Below, piece by piece: positions 1-7,947 of a stretch of 64,000 nucleotides of DNA. Within the stretch, counting starts at the first letter, position 1. Each line of letters opens with the position of its first letter. The notes beneath the pieces were generated by a model, which saw only the letters and a list, made by a program, of their open reading frames with translations, was not told where the DNA came from and searched no databases. The DNA comes from DATBQN01 sp963799925 (lineage in GTDB: Bacteria > Acidobacteriota > Thermoanaerobaculia > Multivoradales > UBA5704). The stretch covers positions 992,001 to 1,056,000 of the forward strand of contig CAWCYZ010000001.1 in NCBI GenBank assembly GCA_963799925.1. Direction: 5' to 3'. The position numbers and the translations under genes were made by a program.

Positions 1-2170
1 ATCCTCGCCCAGGGGCGCGGCTCGGCGGCCAACAGCGCCGTCTGCTACGCCCTCTCGATCACCGCCGTCGATCCGGTGAAGATGGACCTCCTCTTCGAGC
101 GCTTCCTCTCCGAGGAGCGCGGCGAGTGGCCGGACATCGACCTCGACCTCCCCTCGGGCGACCAGCGCGAGCGGGTGATCCAGTACGTCTACCAGCGCTA
201 CGGCCCGCACGGCGCGGCGATGACCGCCAACGTCATCACCTACCGCGACCGCTCGGCGACCCGCGAGGTGGCGAAGGCCTTCGGCTATTCGCCGGAGCAG
301 GTCGACCAGCTCGCCAAGCAGCTCGGCAGCTTCACCTACGACCTGGCGCGCGGCGACGAGCGGTCCCTCGCCGCCGAGATCGCCGCCGCCGGCCTCGACG
401 CCGAGATCGCCGCGCTCGCGGCTCTTCGCCGACCACTGGACGCGCATCCACAACCTGCCCCGCCACCTCGGCCAGCACTCCGGCGGCATGGTGATCGCCG
501 CCGGCCGGCTCGACGAGGTGGTGCCGCTCGAGCCCGCCTCGATGCCCGGTCGCGTCGTGGTGCAGTGGGACAAGGACGACTGCGCCGACCTGGGGATCAT
601 CAAGGTCGACCTCCTCGGGTCTCGGCATGCTCGAACGCCCTCGAGGAGGCGGTCCCCACGATCCGCACGCCGCGAGGGGGTCGAACCTCGACCTCGCCCA
701 CCTGCCGCCCGACGACCCGGCGGTCTACAAAATGCTCCGCGAGGCCGACACGGTCGGCGTCTTCCAGGTCGAGAGCCGGGCGCAGATGGCGACGCTGCCG
801 CGCAACAGCCCGCGCGTAGTTCTACGACCTGGTGATCCAGGTGGCGATCATCCGGCCGGGGCCGATCGCCGGCGGCATGGCGAACCCCTACTTCGAGCGC
901 CGGCAACGGCCGCCAGCCGGTCGACCTATCCCCACCCCAGCCTGGAGCCGATCCTCGAGCGGACGCTGGGCGTGCCGCTCTTCCAGGAGCAGCTCCTGCA
1001 AGATCGCCATGGTGGCGGCGGGCTTCTCCGGCGGCGAGGCCGAGGAGCTGCGCCGCGCCATGGGCTCCAAGCGCTCGGTCGAGCAGATGCAGGCGATCGA
1101 GGCGCGCCTGCGCTCCGGGATGGCCGAGCGCGGCATCTCGCGGCCAGGCGCAGGAGGAGGTCATCAAGGCGATCACCTCCTTCGCCCTCTACGGCTTCCC
1201 CGAGTCGCACGCCGCGAGCTTCGCCCTGATCGCCTATGCCAGCGCCTACCTGAAGGCCCACCACCCCACCGCCTTCTTCCTCGGCCTCTTGAACGCCTGG
1301 CCGATGGGCTTCTACCATCCGTCGACCCTGGTCAAGGACGCCCTGCGCCACGGCGTCGAGATCCGGCCGATCGACGTCGACCGCTCCGGCTGGCGCTGCC
1401 GCTGGGAGGACCGCGTGCCGGCATCCAAGGGCCAGCGGGCGGGCGGCGCTCCGCCTGCGGGCTGCCGGCCATCGGGAGCGCTCCGCCTCGGGCTGCGCTT
1501 CGTGCGCGGCCTGCGCCGGTCGTCGGGGGCGGCGATCGAGGCGGCGCGCGCCGCGGGCCCTTTCCGCTCTCCCGAGGACCTGGTGCGCCGCGCCGAGCTG
1601 CGGTCGGACGAGCTCGAGGCGCTCGCCGCGGTGGGCGGGCTCGCCTCGTTCGGCCTCACCCGCCGCGCCGCGCTCTGGCAGGTGGCGCGGCTGGCGCGGC
1701 CGGCGGGGCCGCTCTTGGACCAGCTCTCCGATGCCGCGCCCTCGCCACTCCCCGAGATGTCGTCGCTCGAGGAGACGCTAGCCGACTACCACGGCGCCTC
1801 GATCACCCTCGGCCCCCATCCGATCGCCTATCTCCGCGCGGGTTTGAAGCAGCGCGGGGTGACGGCCGCGGCCGACCTGCCGCGCTTGCAGCACGGCGCC
1901 CGCGTCACCACCGCCGGCTCGATCATCGTCCGCCAGCGGCCGGGGACGGCCAAGGGGCTCCTCTTCATGACCCTGGAGGACGAGACCGGGATGTGCCAGG
2001 CGATCATCACCCCCGACCTCCTCGAGGAGCACAGGAAGCTCCTCGTCGGCGCGACCGGCCTGGCCGTCGAGGGCGTCCTCCAGAAGCGCGACGGCTCGCT
2101 CTCGGTCAAGGCCGAGAGGTTCTGGGCCCTGGACGACCTGGCGAAGACCCCCAGCCACGACTTCCGCTGA
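1..2170 (+). CDS. dnaE2: Error-prone DNA polymerase DnaE2 (C-family), 5' end outside window, frameshifted
   Basis: The reading frame is open from base 1 (GRGSAANSAVCYALSI, then FERFLSEERGEWPDIDLDL), so the start lies outside. PDIDLD carries the C-family catalytic aspartates. Downstream are PRHLGQHSGGMVI, ADTVGVFQVESRAQM, IIRPGPIAGGM and an OB-fold C-terminus ending KTPSHDFR. The HSGGMVI and SRAQMATLP signatures and the lack of a long tau-binding tail point to the translesion DnaE2/ImuC branch rather than replicative DnaE. The protein is continuous only if about ten single bases are removed (near 420, 618, 633, 670, 683, 820, 903, 927, 1000 and 1142). Bases 1-415 and 1150-2170 are clean. I treat the insertions as probable sequence error, but decay cannot be excluded. 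imuA/imuB partners would be upstream, outside the window. The gene converges with the minus-strand glucokinase gene. Confidence 0.85.
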
Positions 2171-2194
2171 GCGGCCGCGGGCGGGAGCCCGCAG

Positions 2195-2902
2195 CTACGG
2201 CTGCTGCCAGAGCTTGACGCCGCCCAGGAGGCCGGCGAGGTTCTCGACGATGCGGACGTTCTCGGGCAGCGGGAAGTCGATCGCCTTGGCGTTGCCGCCG
2301 CCGAGGTAGAGCAGCCGGTAGTTGAAGATCGCGCAGAGCTGCTCGATCACCTTGGCGACCCGCTTGTTCCAGCGCTTGTGGCCGGCCTTGCGCCGCGCGC
2401 GGTCGCCCACCAGGTCCTCGTAGGTCTTCTTCTTGCGGAACGGGTGGTGGGCCATCTCGATGTTCGGCACGTAGTGGCCGTCGATGTAGAGCGCGAAGCC
2501 CATGCCGGTGCCGAGGGTGATGACGAGCTCCGTCCCCTTGCCCTCGATCACCGCCAGCCCCTGGACGCCGGCGTCGTTGGCGACGCGGACCGGCTTGCCC
2601 GCCAGCTTCTCGATCGCCGCGGCGAGCGGATAGCCGGCGAACGACGGGTCGAGGTTGGGGGCGGTCTTGACGATCCCCGCGACCACCACGCCGGGGAAGC
2701 CGACCGCCACGCGGTCGAAGGCCGGCATCTGCTCGCGGACCTGTCCGATCGCCGCGACCACCGCTTCCGGGGTCGCCGGGTGCGGAGTCTCGACGCGCAC
2801 CCGCTCCACGGTCGGGCGGTCGCCCTCGTCGGCCGTCAGCCCCTTGATGCCGGTGCCGCCGATGTCGACGCAGAAGGTGATGAGCTGTTTGCGGGTCCCC
2901 AT
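2195..2902 (-). CDS. ppgK: Polyphosphate glucokinase-like ROK family kinase
   Basis: A 235-aa cytoplasmic sugar kinase predicted to phosphorylate glucose with polyphosphate (or ATP). The N-terminal phosphate-binding motif is VDIGGTGIKG (residues 12-21). TPHPATPEAVV resembles the TPxPATP segment of polyphosphate glucokinases. VGFPGVV, VANDAGVQG and TLGTGMGFAL are ROK/ASKHA landmarks. The length is close to known PpgK (about 250 aa) and shorter than ordinary ROK repressors; no helix-turn-helix domain is present. It lies 12 nt downstream of the DUF1003 gene, as the last gene of a six-gene minus-strand run. Family assignment is firm; the phosphate donor is inferred. Confidence 0.8.
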   Translation of the reverse strand: MGTRKQLITFCVDIGGTGIKGLTADEGDRPTVERVRVETPHPATPEAVVAAIGQVREQMPAFDRVAVGFPGVVVAGIVKTAPNLDPSFAGYPLAAAIEKLAGKPVRVANDAGVQGLAVIEGKGTELVITLGTGMGFALYIDGHYVPNIEMAHHPFRKKKTYEDLVGDRARRKAGHKRWNKRVAKVIEQLCAIFNYRLLYLGGGNAKAIDFPLPENVRIVENLAGLLGGVKLWQQP

Positions 2903-2914
2903 GGAGCTCTCCCC

Positions 2915-3451
2915 TTACTTCGCCGGGCCGCACATGCGGCGATGGATCTCGTCGGTCAGGTCGGCGATCTTCCGGCTGAGCTCCTGGGTGATGACGGTCA
3001 GCTCGGTGTTCTGCTGCAGCAGAGTCAGGATCTGGGCGTTCTGCTCGTGCGCCAGCTCCTGGCGCTCGAGGCTCGCCTTCGCCAGCGCCTCGCGGTGCAT
3101 GGCATCGGCCTCGGAGAGCGCTTTGTCGCGGTCGGCCTGCCGCGTCTGCGCGAGCAGGATGAGCGGCGCGGCGTAGGCCGCCTGCAGGCTGAAGGCGAGG
3201 TTGAGCAGAATGAAGGGATAGATGTCGAAGTGGGCAAACCCGATCACGTTCGCCGCGATCCAGATGCCGACGATGATCGTCTGGGTGATCAGGAAGGTCG
3301 GCGTGCCGAAGAAGCGGGCGAAGCTCTCCGCCCTGGCGCCGAACCAGCCGGGGCCGAAGGCGGAGGAGAGATGGCCGTGGCCGTGCAGGAACCGGAAATG
3401 GGGCGAGACCGCATCGGCGGACCGTGAAGGGAGCGGCGCGTCGGTAGCCAT
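2915..3451 (-). CDS. DUF1003 membrane protein
   Basis: A 178-aa inner-membrane protein. TFLITQTIIVGIWIAANVIG (about residues 52-71) and YPFILLNLAFSLQAAYAAPL (about 78-97) form the two membrane segments characteristic of DUF1003, followed by AQTRQADRDKALSEADAMH. The last 80 residues are a charged, probably coiled-coil tail. The start ATG at 3451 is chosen because the family begins shortly before the first membrane segment; the upstream continuous frame runs antisense to the barstar gene and is not homologous. Function of the family is unknown (Mg transporter-like annotations exist). It sits 94 nt after barstar and 12 nt before the glucokinase gene. Confidence 0.8.
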   Translation of the reverse strand: MATDAPLPSRSADAVSPHFRFLHGHGHLSSAFGPGWFGARAESFARFFGTPTFLITQTIIVGIWIAANVIGFAHFDIYPFILLNLAFSLQAAYAAPLILLAQTRQADRDKALSEADAMHREALAKASLERQELAHEQNAQILTLLQQNTELTVITQELSRKIADLTDEIHRRMCGPAK

Positions 3452-3545
3452 GGGGACCTCGTTCGCAGGGTAGGGTATGACGTCCGAACGATACCATGTG
3501 CACCCGCCGGGGCCGCCGCTCGCGCGAGCGCCGAGCTTCCGGGAG

Positions 3546-3932
3546 CTACCAGAGGAACACCAGGTGGAAGGGGACGCCGTCTCCCGCCCACGTCTCCGCG
3601 GCGGCGAGCCAGGCTTCGACCAGCCGGCCGGCGGCTCTCCCCTGCTCGGCCCAGAGCGCCGCCGCGTGCTCGACGAGGAGGGCATGGCGCTTGGCGCGCA
3701 GCCATTCGAGATCGCGCAGCATCTCGTCCACGGCATCCCAGTTGCCGCCGAAATAATCGGGGAAGCGCAGAGCGGCGGCGAGGCGCCCGAGAAGCTCCTC
3801 CTCCCCGGCCACCCGGCCGTCGAGCGTCGCGATGTGCGCGCCACCGGCCGCGCCGGAGAGCGCGCTCCTCTCTGCCGCGGGCGCGAAGTGGACACAGCTC
3901 CAAGAAACCTCCGAGAGCTCCGCCGGCCGCAT
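3546..3932 (-). CDS. Barstar-family ribonuclease inhibitor
   Basis: A 128-aa acidic cytoplasmic protein. The segment FPDYFGGNWDAVDEML (about residues 57-72) is the barstar signature: the helix that plugs the active site of barnase-type RNases with aspartates. The C-terminus has the family's short hydrophobic beta strand. Its start ATG overlaps the stop of the preceding secreted RNase gene (TGATG at 3930-3934), so the two are probably translationally coupled. That gives the classic arrangement of secreted guanyl-specific RNase plus intracellular protective inhibitor. Specificity for the neighbouring RNase is inferred from the pairing. Confidence 0.85.
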   Translation of the reverse strand: MRPAELSEVSWSCVHFAPAAERSALSGAAGGAHIATLDGRVAGEEELLGRLAAALRFPDYFGGNWDAVDEMLRDLEWLRAKRHALLVEHAAALWAEQGRAAGRLVEAWLAAAETWAGDGVPFHLVFLW

Positions 3933-4435
3933 CAGCGGGGAGCTCCGTTCCGGATGGGGCCGAGCGGCAGGAACGAGCGGTAGTGATCGTTCGAGTAGTA
4001 GGCCTCGCCGCCCCGCCCGGTCACCAGGCGGCGGGCGCCGCGATCGGCGGCTCCCGGCGTCTCGACCGTGTACTCGTGGTAGTAGCCCGCCGGCTCGGGC
4101 GGCAGCCGCCCCTCGCGGTTGGCGAAGACGATGCCGTCCCGGCGGTGCGGGAACGGGCCGCCGGCGGCGATCTGCTCGAGGGCCGCCTGCACTGCCGAGC
4201 GCTCGCCGGCCGGGATGGCGGCGAAGGTATAGCCGCGCCCCTGCGGCCGGGCCGCCGCCGAATTCGTAACCGGAGCCGAAGCCGGCGATGCCGCCGGCGC
4301 GACCGAGGCCCGCGAGCCGGAGCCCTCCCAGGCCGGAGCCGCCGGGCCGCAGGCGGCGAGGACGATGCCGGCGAGCGCCAGGACGACGGCGGCGAGGCGC
4401 GACGGAGCCCGCTTCAGCGGTCGTCCTCGTCCCAC
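3932..4435 (-). CDS. Secreted guanyl-specific ribonuclease (RNase Sa/barnase type), predicted lipoprotein
   Basis: A 167-aa exported RNase. The C-terminal domain has YYHEYTVETPGA, RGARRLVTG and NDHYRSF, which hold the general base Glu, the phosphate-binding Arg residues and the general acid His of the microbial guanyl-RNase family (RNase Sa has the same layout). The N-terminus has Lys/Arg, a hydrophobic run and a lipobox-like LAAC, so it is probably lipid-anchored or secreted. The start is not certain: GTG at 4435 (chosen) or CTG at 4417 both precede the signal peptide. A longer in-frame ATG at 4549 lies deep inside amrA. The 5' end overlaps amrA by 22 nt and the 3' end overlaps the barstar gene. 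Possible roles are nutrient RNA scavenging or contact/kin toxicity. Confidence 0.8.
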   Translation of the reverse strand: MGRGRPLKRAPSRLAAVVLALAGIVLAACGPAAPAWEGSGSRASVAPAASPASAPVTNSAAARPQGRGYTFAAIPAGERSAVQAALEQIAAGGPFPHRRDGIVFANREGRLPPEPAGYYHEYTVETPGAADRGARRLVTGRGGEAYYSNDHYRSFLPLGPIRNGAPR

Positions 4436-5019
4436 TTCGTCACCGTGTAGGTCCACAGGCGCGTCGAGGGCGACCAGGCGTCGGGAGGGAGGCCGGCCTT
4501 CTGCTGGAGGGCGGCGAGGAAGCGCCGCGGCTCGGGGAGCTGCTCCCATACCTGGGGCAGGAAGGTGGAGCGCGCCGGCCCGTCCTCGAGGATCACCCCG
4601 TGCTCGCCGGGGCGGAGCCCTGCGATCGCCGCGGCCTCGCTCGCCGACGGCAGCGGCTCGGGCTCCGAGAGGAGCGAGACCTCGAGGGTGATCCGCGGCA
4701 GCTCGGCCGGGCTGACCGGCGGGAAGCGCGTGTCGTAGAGGGCGGCGGCGCGGGCGTTGGCGACGACGTCCTCGCCGAGTGGCCGGTAGGCGCGGATCGA
4801 GCCCACGCAGCCGCGCAGCTCATCGTTCTGCCGCAGGGTGACGAAGGTCGCCCCCGGCTGGCGGAGCCACGGCGGATCCTGGACATGCCGGGGATCGACC
4901 GCGCCGCGGCCGAGCGTCGCCTCGAGGCTCTCGCGGGCGAGGGCGAGGAGGATGCGGCCGCGTTCGAGGTCGGCGGGACCGGCCGTCTCAGGCGGCTTCA
5001 CGGAAGGCGAACGCTCCAT
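4414..5019 (-). CDS. amrA: AMMECR1-domain protein (AmmeMemoRadiSam protein A)
   Basis: A 201-aa protein with the conserved LRGCVGSIRAYRPLGEDV core (about residues 68-85) and RFPPVSPAELPRITLEVSLL of AMMECR1-family proteins. GEHGVILEDG and STFLPQVWEQLPEP are further landmarks. In bacteria AmrA, AmrB (Memo-like) and the radical-SAM protein AmrS are commonly neighbours. Here A and B overlap by 32 nt but no AmrS is visible in the window. The biochemical role of AmrA is not settled. It is followed with overlap by the secreted RNase gene. Confidence 0.9.
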   Translation of the reverse strand: MERSPSVKPPETAGPADLERGRILLALARESLEATLGRGAVDPRHVQDPPWLRQPGATFVTLRQNDELRGCVGSIRAYRPLGEDVVANARAAALYDTRFPPVSPAELPRITLEVSLLSEPEPLPSASEAAAIAGLRPGEHGVILEDGPARSTFLPQVWEQLPEPRRFLAALQQKAGLPPDAWSPSTRLWTYTVTKWDEDDR

Positions 5020-5788
5020 AGCCCACCACCTGTCGCCGGTCGCCGGCGGTATCGCCGGAGCTCCGCAGGTCGAGGAGCTCGGGTTTCAGCCCGCGTCGCC
5101 GGGAGGCGACGAGCAGGCCGTCGATCGGCCGCGCGCCGCAGGCCCGGCGCGCATCGATGGGACCGGCGAGCTCGAGGATCTGCCCGGCGGTCTCCTCGTC
5201 GACCCGCCGCGCGACGTCGTACGGCAGGTAATGGGAGAGGTCGGAGCTGATGACGATCGCCGTCTCCTGATCGCCCCACAGGCGGTCGAGCGCGTCGGCG
5301 ATCTCCGGGCCGGAGGCATCGCCGACCACGAGCGGCAGCAGGCGGAACTCGCCCAGAAGGACCTGGAGAAACGGCAGCTCGACCTCGAGCGAGTGCTCGG
5401 GCGCATGCGCCGCCGGGCTCTCGACGACCTGCGGCAGGCCGGCGAGCGCCGCGATGGCCGCGGTGTCGACCTCGACCGTGCCGAGCGGAGTCGCGAAGCC
5501 TGCGGCGCCGGGGAGGGCCAGTCCGCTCACCGGCACGCGATGGGCCGGGCCCAGCAGCACGACGCGGTGGATCGGGCGGGCCGCCAGCGCGGCGAAGGCG
5601 GTGGCGGCGATCGGCCCCGAGTAGACGTAGCCGGCGTGCGGCGCGATCACCGCCTTGGGCGGCACTCCGGCGGGCCGCGGGGCGGCGGCGAGGAACCCCT
5701 CGACCATGGCGCGCAGCTCGCCCGGATCGTCCGGATAGAAGGTTCCCGCGACAGCGGGCGGACGTATCGAGCGGACGGCCCTCGTCAT
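4988..5788 (-). CDS. amrB: MEMO1-family protein (AmmeMemoRadiSam protein B)
   Basis: A 266-aa MEMO-like protein. RPPAVAGTFYPDDPGELRAM at the N-terminus, APHAGYVYSGPIAATAF, LLGPAHRVPVSGLAL, PEHSLEVELPFLQ and ISSDLSHYLPYDVAR are the expected family blocks. The conserved histidines recall extradiol dioxygenases (LigB fold). It is the first gene of the minus-strand run amrB-amrA-RNase-barstar-DUF1003-ppgK. Its 5' flank faces the brnTA promoter, so the 194 bp between 5789 and 5982 must contain both divergent control regions. Confidence 0.9.
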   Translation of the reverse strand: MTRAVRSIRPPAVAGTFYPDDPGELRAMVEGFLAAAPRPAGVPPKAVIAPHAGYVYSGPIAATAFAALAARPIHRVVLLGPAHRVPVSGLALPGAAGFATPLGTVEVDTAAIAALAGLPQVVESPAAHAPEHSLEVELPFLQVLLGEFRLLPLVVGDASGPEIADALDRLWGDQETAIVISSDLSHYLPYDVARRVDEETAGQILELAGPIDARRACGARPIDGLLVASRRRGLKPELLDLRSSGDTAGDRRQVVGYGAFAFREAA

Positions 5789-5946
5789 GACGCCAATGTA
5801 GCGCCGATCCCGGCGCGTGGAAAGCCCCGGCCGTTCGGAGGACGCGCCGCGAAGATTTTCCCGCCTCCGCGGCTTCGCCGGCTCGCGGCGAGTGTTCGCC
5901 GAGCGGCGGCGAGCCTCCTACGTTGTTCCTGGAGCACCTCGGAAAG

Positions 5947-5976
5947 TTTACAGCGGTGCACTGTCGTGCATACAAT
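5947..5976 (+). promoter_or_regulatory. Predicted sigma70-type promoter of brnTA
   Basis: TTTACA (5947-5952) and TACAAT (5971-5976) are separated by 18 nt. The expected start of transcription is near 5983, the same place as the favoured GTG start of brnT, so the mRNA may be leaderless. Match quality is high for such a GC-rich genome. Confidence 0.6.
5957..5970. promoter_or_regulatory. Operator-like inverted repeat in the brnTA promoter
   Basis: TGCAC-TGTC-GTGCA is a perfect 5-bp inverted repeat lying exactly between the -35 and -10 boxes. Autorepression by the BrnA ribbon-helix-helix protein, alone or with BrnT, is known for this family. Identification of this palindrome as its binding site is inference. 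Confidence 0.5.
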
Positions 5977-5982
5977 GCGACG

Positions 5983-6255
5983 GTGGAGTACGAGTGGGAT
6001 AAGGATAAGGCGGATGCGAACCTCCGCAAACATCGCGTTGACTTCGCCGACGCCGCTCTGGTGCTCGAAGACGAGCTTGCCTCCACCATGCGCGATCTCT
6101 ACTCTGGGCACGAGGAGCGCTTCGTGACCCTGGGGTGCGACCCCAATGGGCGGTTGCTCGTTGTGGTGTACACCTGGCGGGGGGAGCGAGCACGCCTCAT
6201 CTCAGCTCGCGAAGCAACGAACAAGGAACGACGCGACTACGAGAGAAACCTATGA
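5983..6255 (+). CDS. brnT: BrnT-family ribonuclease toxin
   Basis: A 90-aa type II toxin with a RelE-like fold. The family hallmark is the N-terminal EYEWDKDKADANLRKHRVDF, followed by RFVTLG, LLVVVYTWRG, ARLISAREATNKERRDYE. The R-x-I-S-A-R-x-A-x-x-x-E-R-x-x-Y tail is the expected BrnT ending with catalytic or RNA-binding residues. GTG 5983 is preferred because homologues start just before the E-W-D motif and because the promoter predicts transcription starting there. An in-frame ATG at 5923 would lie upstream of the -35 box. The gene is visibly AT-richer than its neighbours, which suits horizontal gain. The stop overlaps the brnA start (ATGA). Confidence 0.9.
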   Translation: MEYEWDKDKADANLRKHRVDFADAALVLEDELASTMRDLYSGHEERFVTLGCDPNGRLLVVVYTWRGERARLISAREATNKERRDYERNL

Positions 6256-6503
6256 GAAAAGAATACGACTTCAGCCGAGCTAAGCGGAGTCCTGTTGTCC
6301 CGGTTCCACCGGGGAAGACGCGCATTACAATTCGCCTGGACGATGACCTCATCGAGTGGTTCAAGGGTCAAGTCCATGCAGCCGGTGGCGGCAACTACCA
6401 GACTCTAATCAATGTCGCTTTGCGAGAGTATGTGGGCAAGAAGCGTGAGCCGCTCGAGGAGACGCTGAGGCGAGTTATCCGAGAGGAGCTTCGCGCGGGC
6501 TAA
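6252..6503 (+). CDS. brnA: BrnA-family antitoxin (ribbon-helix-helix)
   Basis: An 83-aa antitoxin. TRITIRLDDDLIEWFKGQ (about residues 23-40) followed by GGGNYQTLINVALREYV is the ribbon-helix-helix DNA-binding fold typical of BrnA. The basic N-terminal section MRKEYDFSRAKR is the usual BrnT-contact region. The start ATG at 6252 overlaps the toxin stop by 4 nt. The order toxin-then-antitoxin is normal for brnTA. It converges with the cheR gene, whose stop is 10 nt away, so transcripts may overlap. Confidence 0.88.
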   Translation: MRKEYDFSRAKRSPVVPVPPGKTRITIRLDDDLIEWFKGQVHAAGGGNYQTLINVALREYVGKKREPLEETLRRVIREELRAG

Positions 6504-6512
6504 GATGCCCGC

Positions 6513-7916
6513 TCAACCCGCCCCCAACGCCTGCCGGCAGCGCCTCATCGCCCGCTCGCGATCGGGGAGCGGCAGGTTCGCGAGCGCGGCCAAGGCCCGC
6601 TCGCGACCCCCGTTCAAGGTCGCCAGCACCTCGCGGAACTGATGCGCGGCCTTGTCCTTGTGACCCAATCGCAGCAGGCAGTCCGCCAGGAGCAACCGCG
6701 CCTGGAAGAGCGACGGCTCGAGATAGAGCGCGGCGCGGTAGGAGGCCGCCGCCGCCTCGGCGCGCCCGCTCAAGTCATGCAGGAAGCCTTCGAGCGCGTG
6801 CGCGGCGGGCTCCGCCGGTTCCTCGGCGAGGACGGCGGCGATGGCGCCCGCCGCCTCGGCGACGCGGTTGTCGGCGAGCTGGCGCGCCGCTGCCATCAAG
6901 CGCTCCTGGACGCTCTGGTTCGTCGACGGCGGTGGAGATGGCGCTGCGGGCTTCGCGGGCCTGGCGGTCTCGGCCGGCGGGACGGCCGCCGGACGGGCCG
7001 CGAGGACAGGCCGCGGCCGCTCCGGCGCCGCTCGCGGGCGCTCGGCCGCCGCCGGCGCCTCGGCCGCCGCCGGCGGCGCCGTCTCGACCTTCGGCCGCGG
7101 CGTGCGCCAGTGGCGGTAGCAGAAGCAGGTCTTCAGATCGACCGCCTCGAGCTCTTCCTGGACCTGCCACAGCGTCTCCGAGGCGCCCAGGAACAGACAA
7201 CCCTTCTTCGCCAGCGCCTTCGCCACCTGCCCCACCACCCAGCGCTGGAGAGGGCGCCGGAAGTAGATGAGGACGTTGCGCAAGAGGATCAGGTCGTACT
7301 CGGCCGCCGGCAGGTCGTAGGGCGGGTGGGCGAGGTTGAGCGGCCGGTAGTCGATCCGCGCCCGCAGCTCCGGCGCCAGCTCGAAGAGCTTGCCGCGGCG
7401 GGCGAACCAGCGCTCGAGGAGCTCGGGCGGCACCTGCGCCACCGCCCGCTCGCTGTAGATGCCGCGGCGGGCGAGCTCGACGGCCTCGGCGTCGAGATCG
7501 GTCGCCAGCACGCTCCACTCCCAGCCTGCCAGGTCGCGCTCTCCGGCGAGCAGCATGGCGAGGGTCGCCGGCTCCTCGCCGCGGGCGCAGGCCGCGGACC
7601 AGACCCGCAGGCGGCGGGTGCCCGCCCGCGCCCGCAGCAGGCGCGGCAGCACGTGCTCGCGGATGGCCTCGAACTGCTGCGGGGCGCGGAAGAAATAGGA
7701 CTCTTTGATCGTGATGAGCGAGACCAGCGGCTCCCACTCGCTATCCAGCTCACCCGCGGCCAGCGCCTCGAGATAGGCCGGGACGCCGGGGAGCGCGAGA
7801 ACCCGGCGCCGCCGCTCCGCCAGCTCCTCGAGGAAGTCGTGGCGCTCGGCCGGCACGATGTTGCCGGTGATCTCGCGGATGAGCTCGGCGAACCGCCGGG
7901 CGCTGCCGGGGCTCAC
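6513..7916 (-). CDS. cheR: CheR-type chemoreceptor methyltransferase with C-terminal TPRs (WspC-like)
   Basis: A 467-aa SAM-dependent methyltransferase expected to methylate glutamates of the operon's MCPs. The N-terminal CheR fold includes TIKESYFFRAPQQFEAIR, LRVWSAACARGEEPATLAML (SAM-binding), DYRPLNL, and DLILLRNVLIYF. A Pro/Ala-rich linker (about 270-335) leads to a C-terminal TPR region of about 120 residues. CheR-TPR fusions are the WspC type in Wsp/ACF systems. GTG 7916 was chosen because the CheR domain starts directly after it. It is the last gene of the operon, 31 nt after the GGDEF gene stop. Confidence 0.9.
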   Translation of the reverse strand: MSPGSARRFAELIREITGNIVPAERHDFLEELAERRRRVLALPGVPAYLEALAAGELDSEWEPLVSLITIKESYFFRAPQQFEAIREHVLPRLLRARAGTRRLRVWSAACARGEEPATLAMLLAGERDLAGWEWSVLATDLDAEAVELARRGIYSERAVAQVPPELLERWFARRGKLFELAPELRARIDYRPLNLAHPPYDLPAAEYDLILLRNVLIYFRRPLQRWVVGQVAKALAKKGCLFLGASETLWQVQEELEAVDLKTCFCYRHWRTPRPKVETAPPAAAEAPAAAERPRAAPERPRPVLAARPAAVPPAETARPAKPAAPSPPPSTNQSVQERLMAAARQLADNRVAEAAGAIAAVLAEEPAEPAAHALEGFLHDLSGRAEAAAASYRAALYLEPSLFQARLLLADCLLRLGHKDKAAHQFREVLATLNGGRERALAALANLPLPDRERAMRRCRQALGAG

Positions 7917-7947
7917 GGGCGGACCGCCGGGGAGCTGCGCGCCGCGC

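Noticed and set aside
420..1142. Programmed frameshifting in dnaE2
   Set aside because: Ten shifts of the same sign at sites without shared slippery sequence cannot be programmed; error or decay is far more likely.
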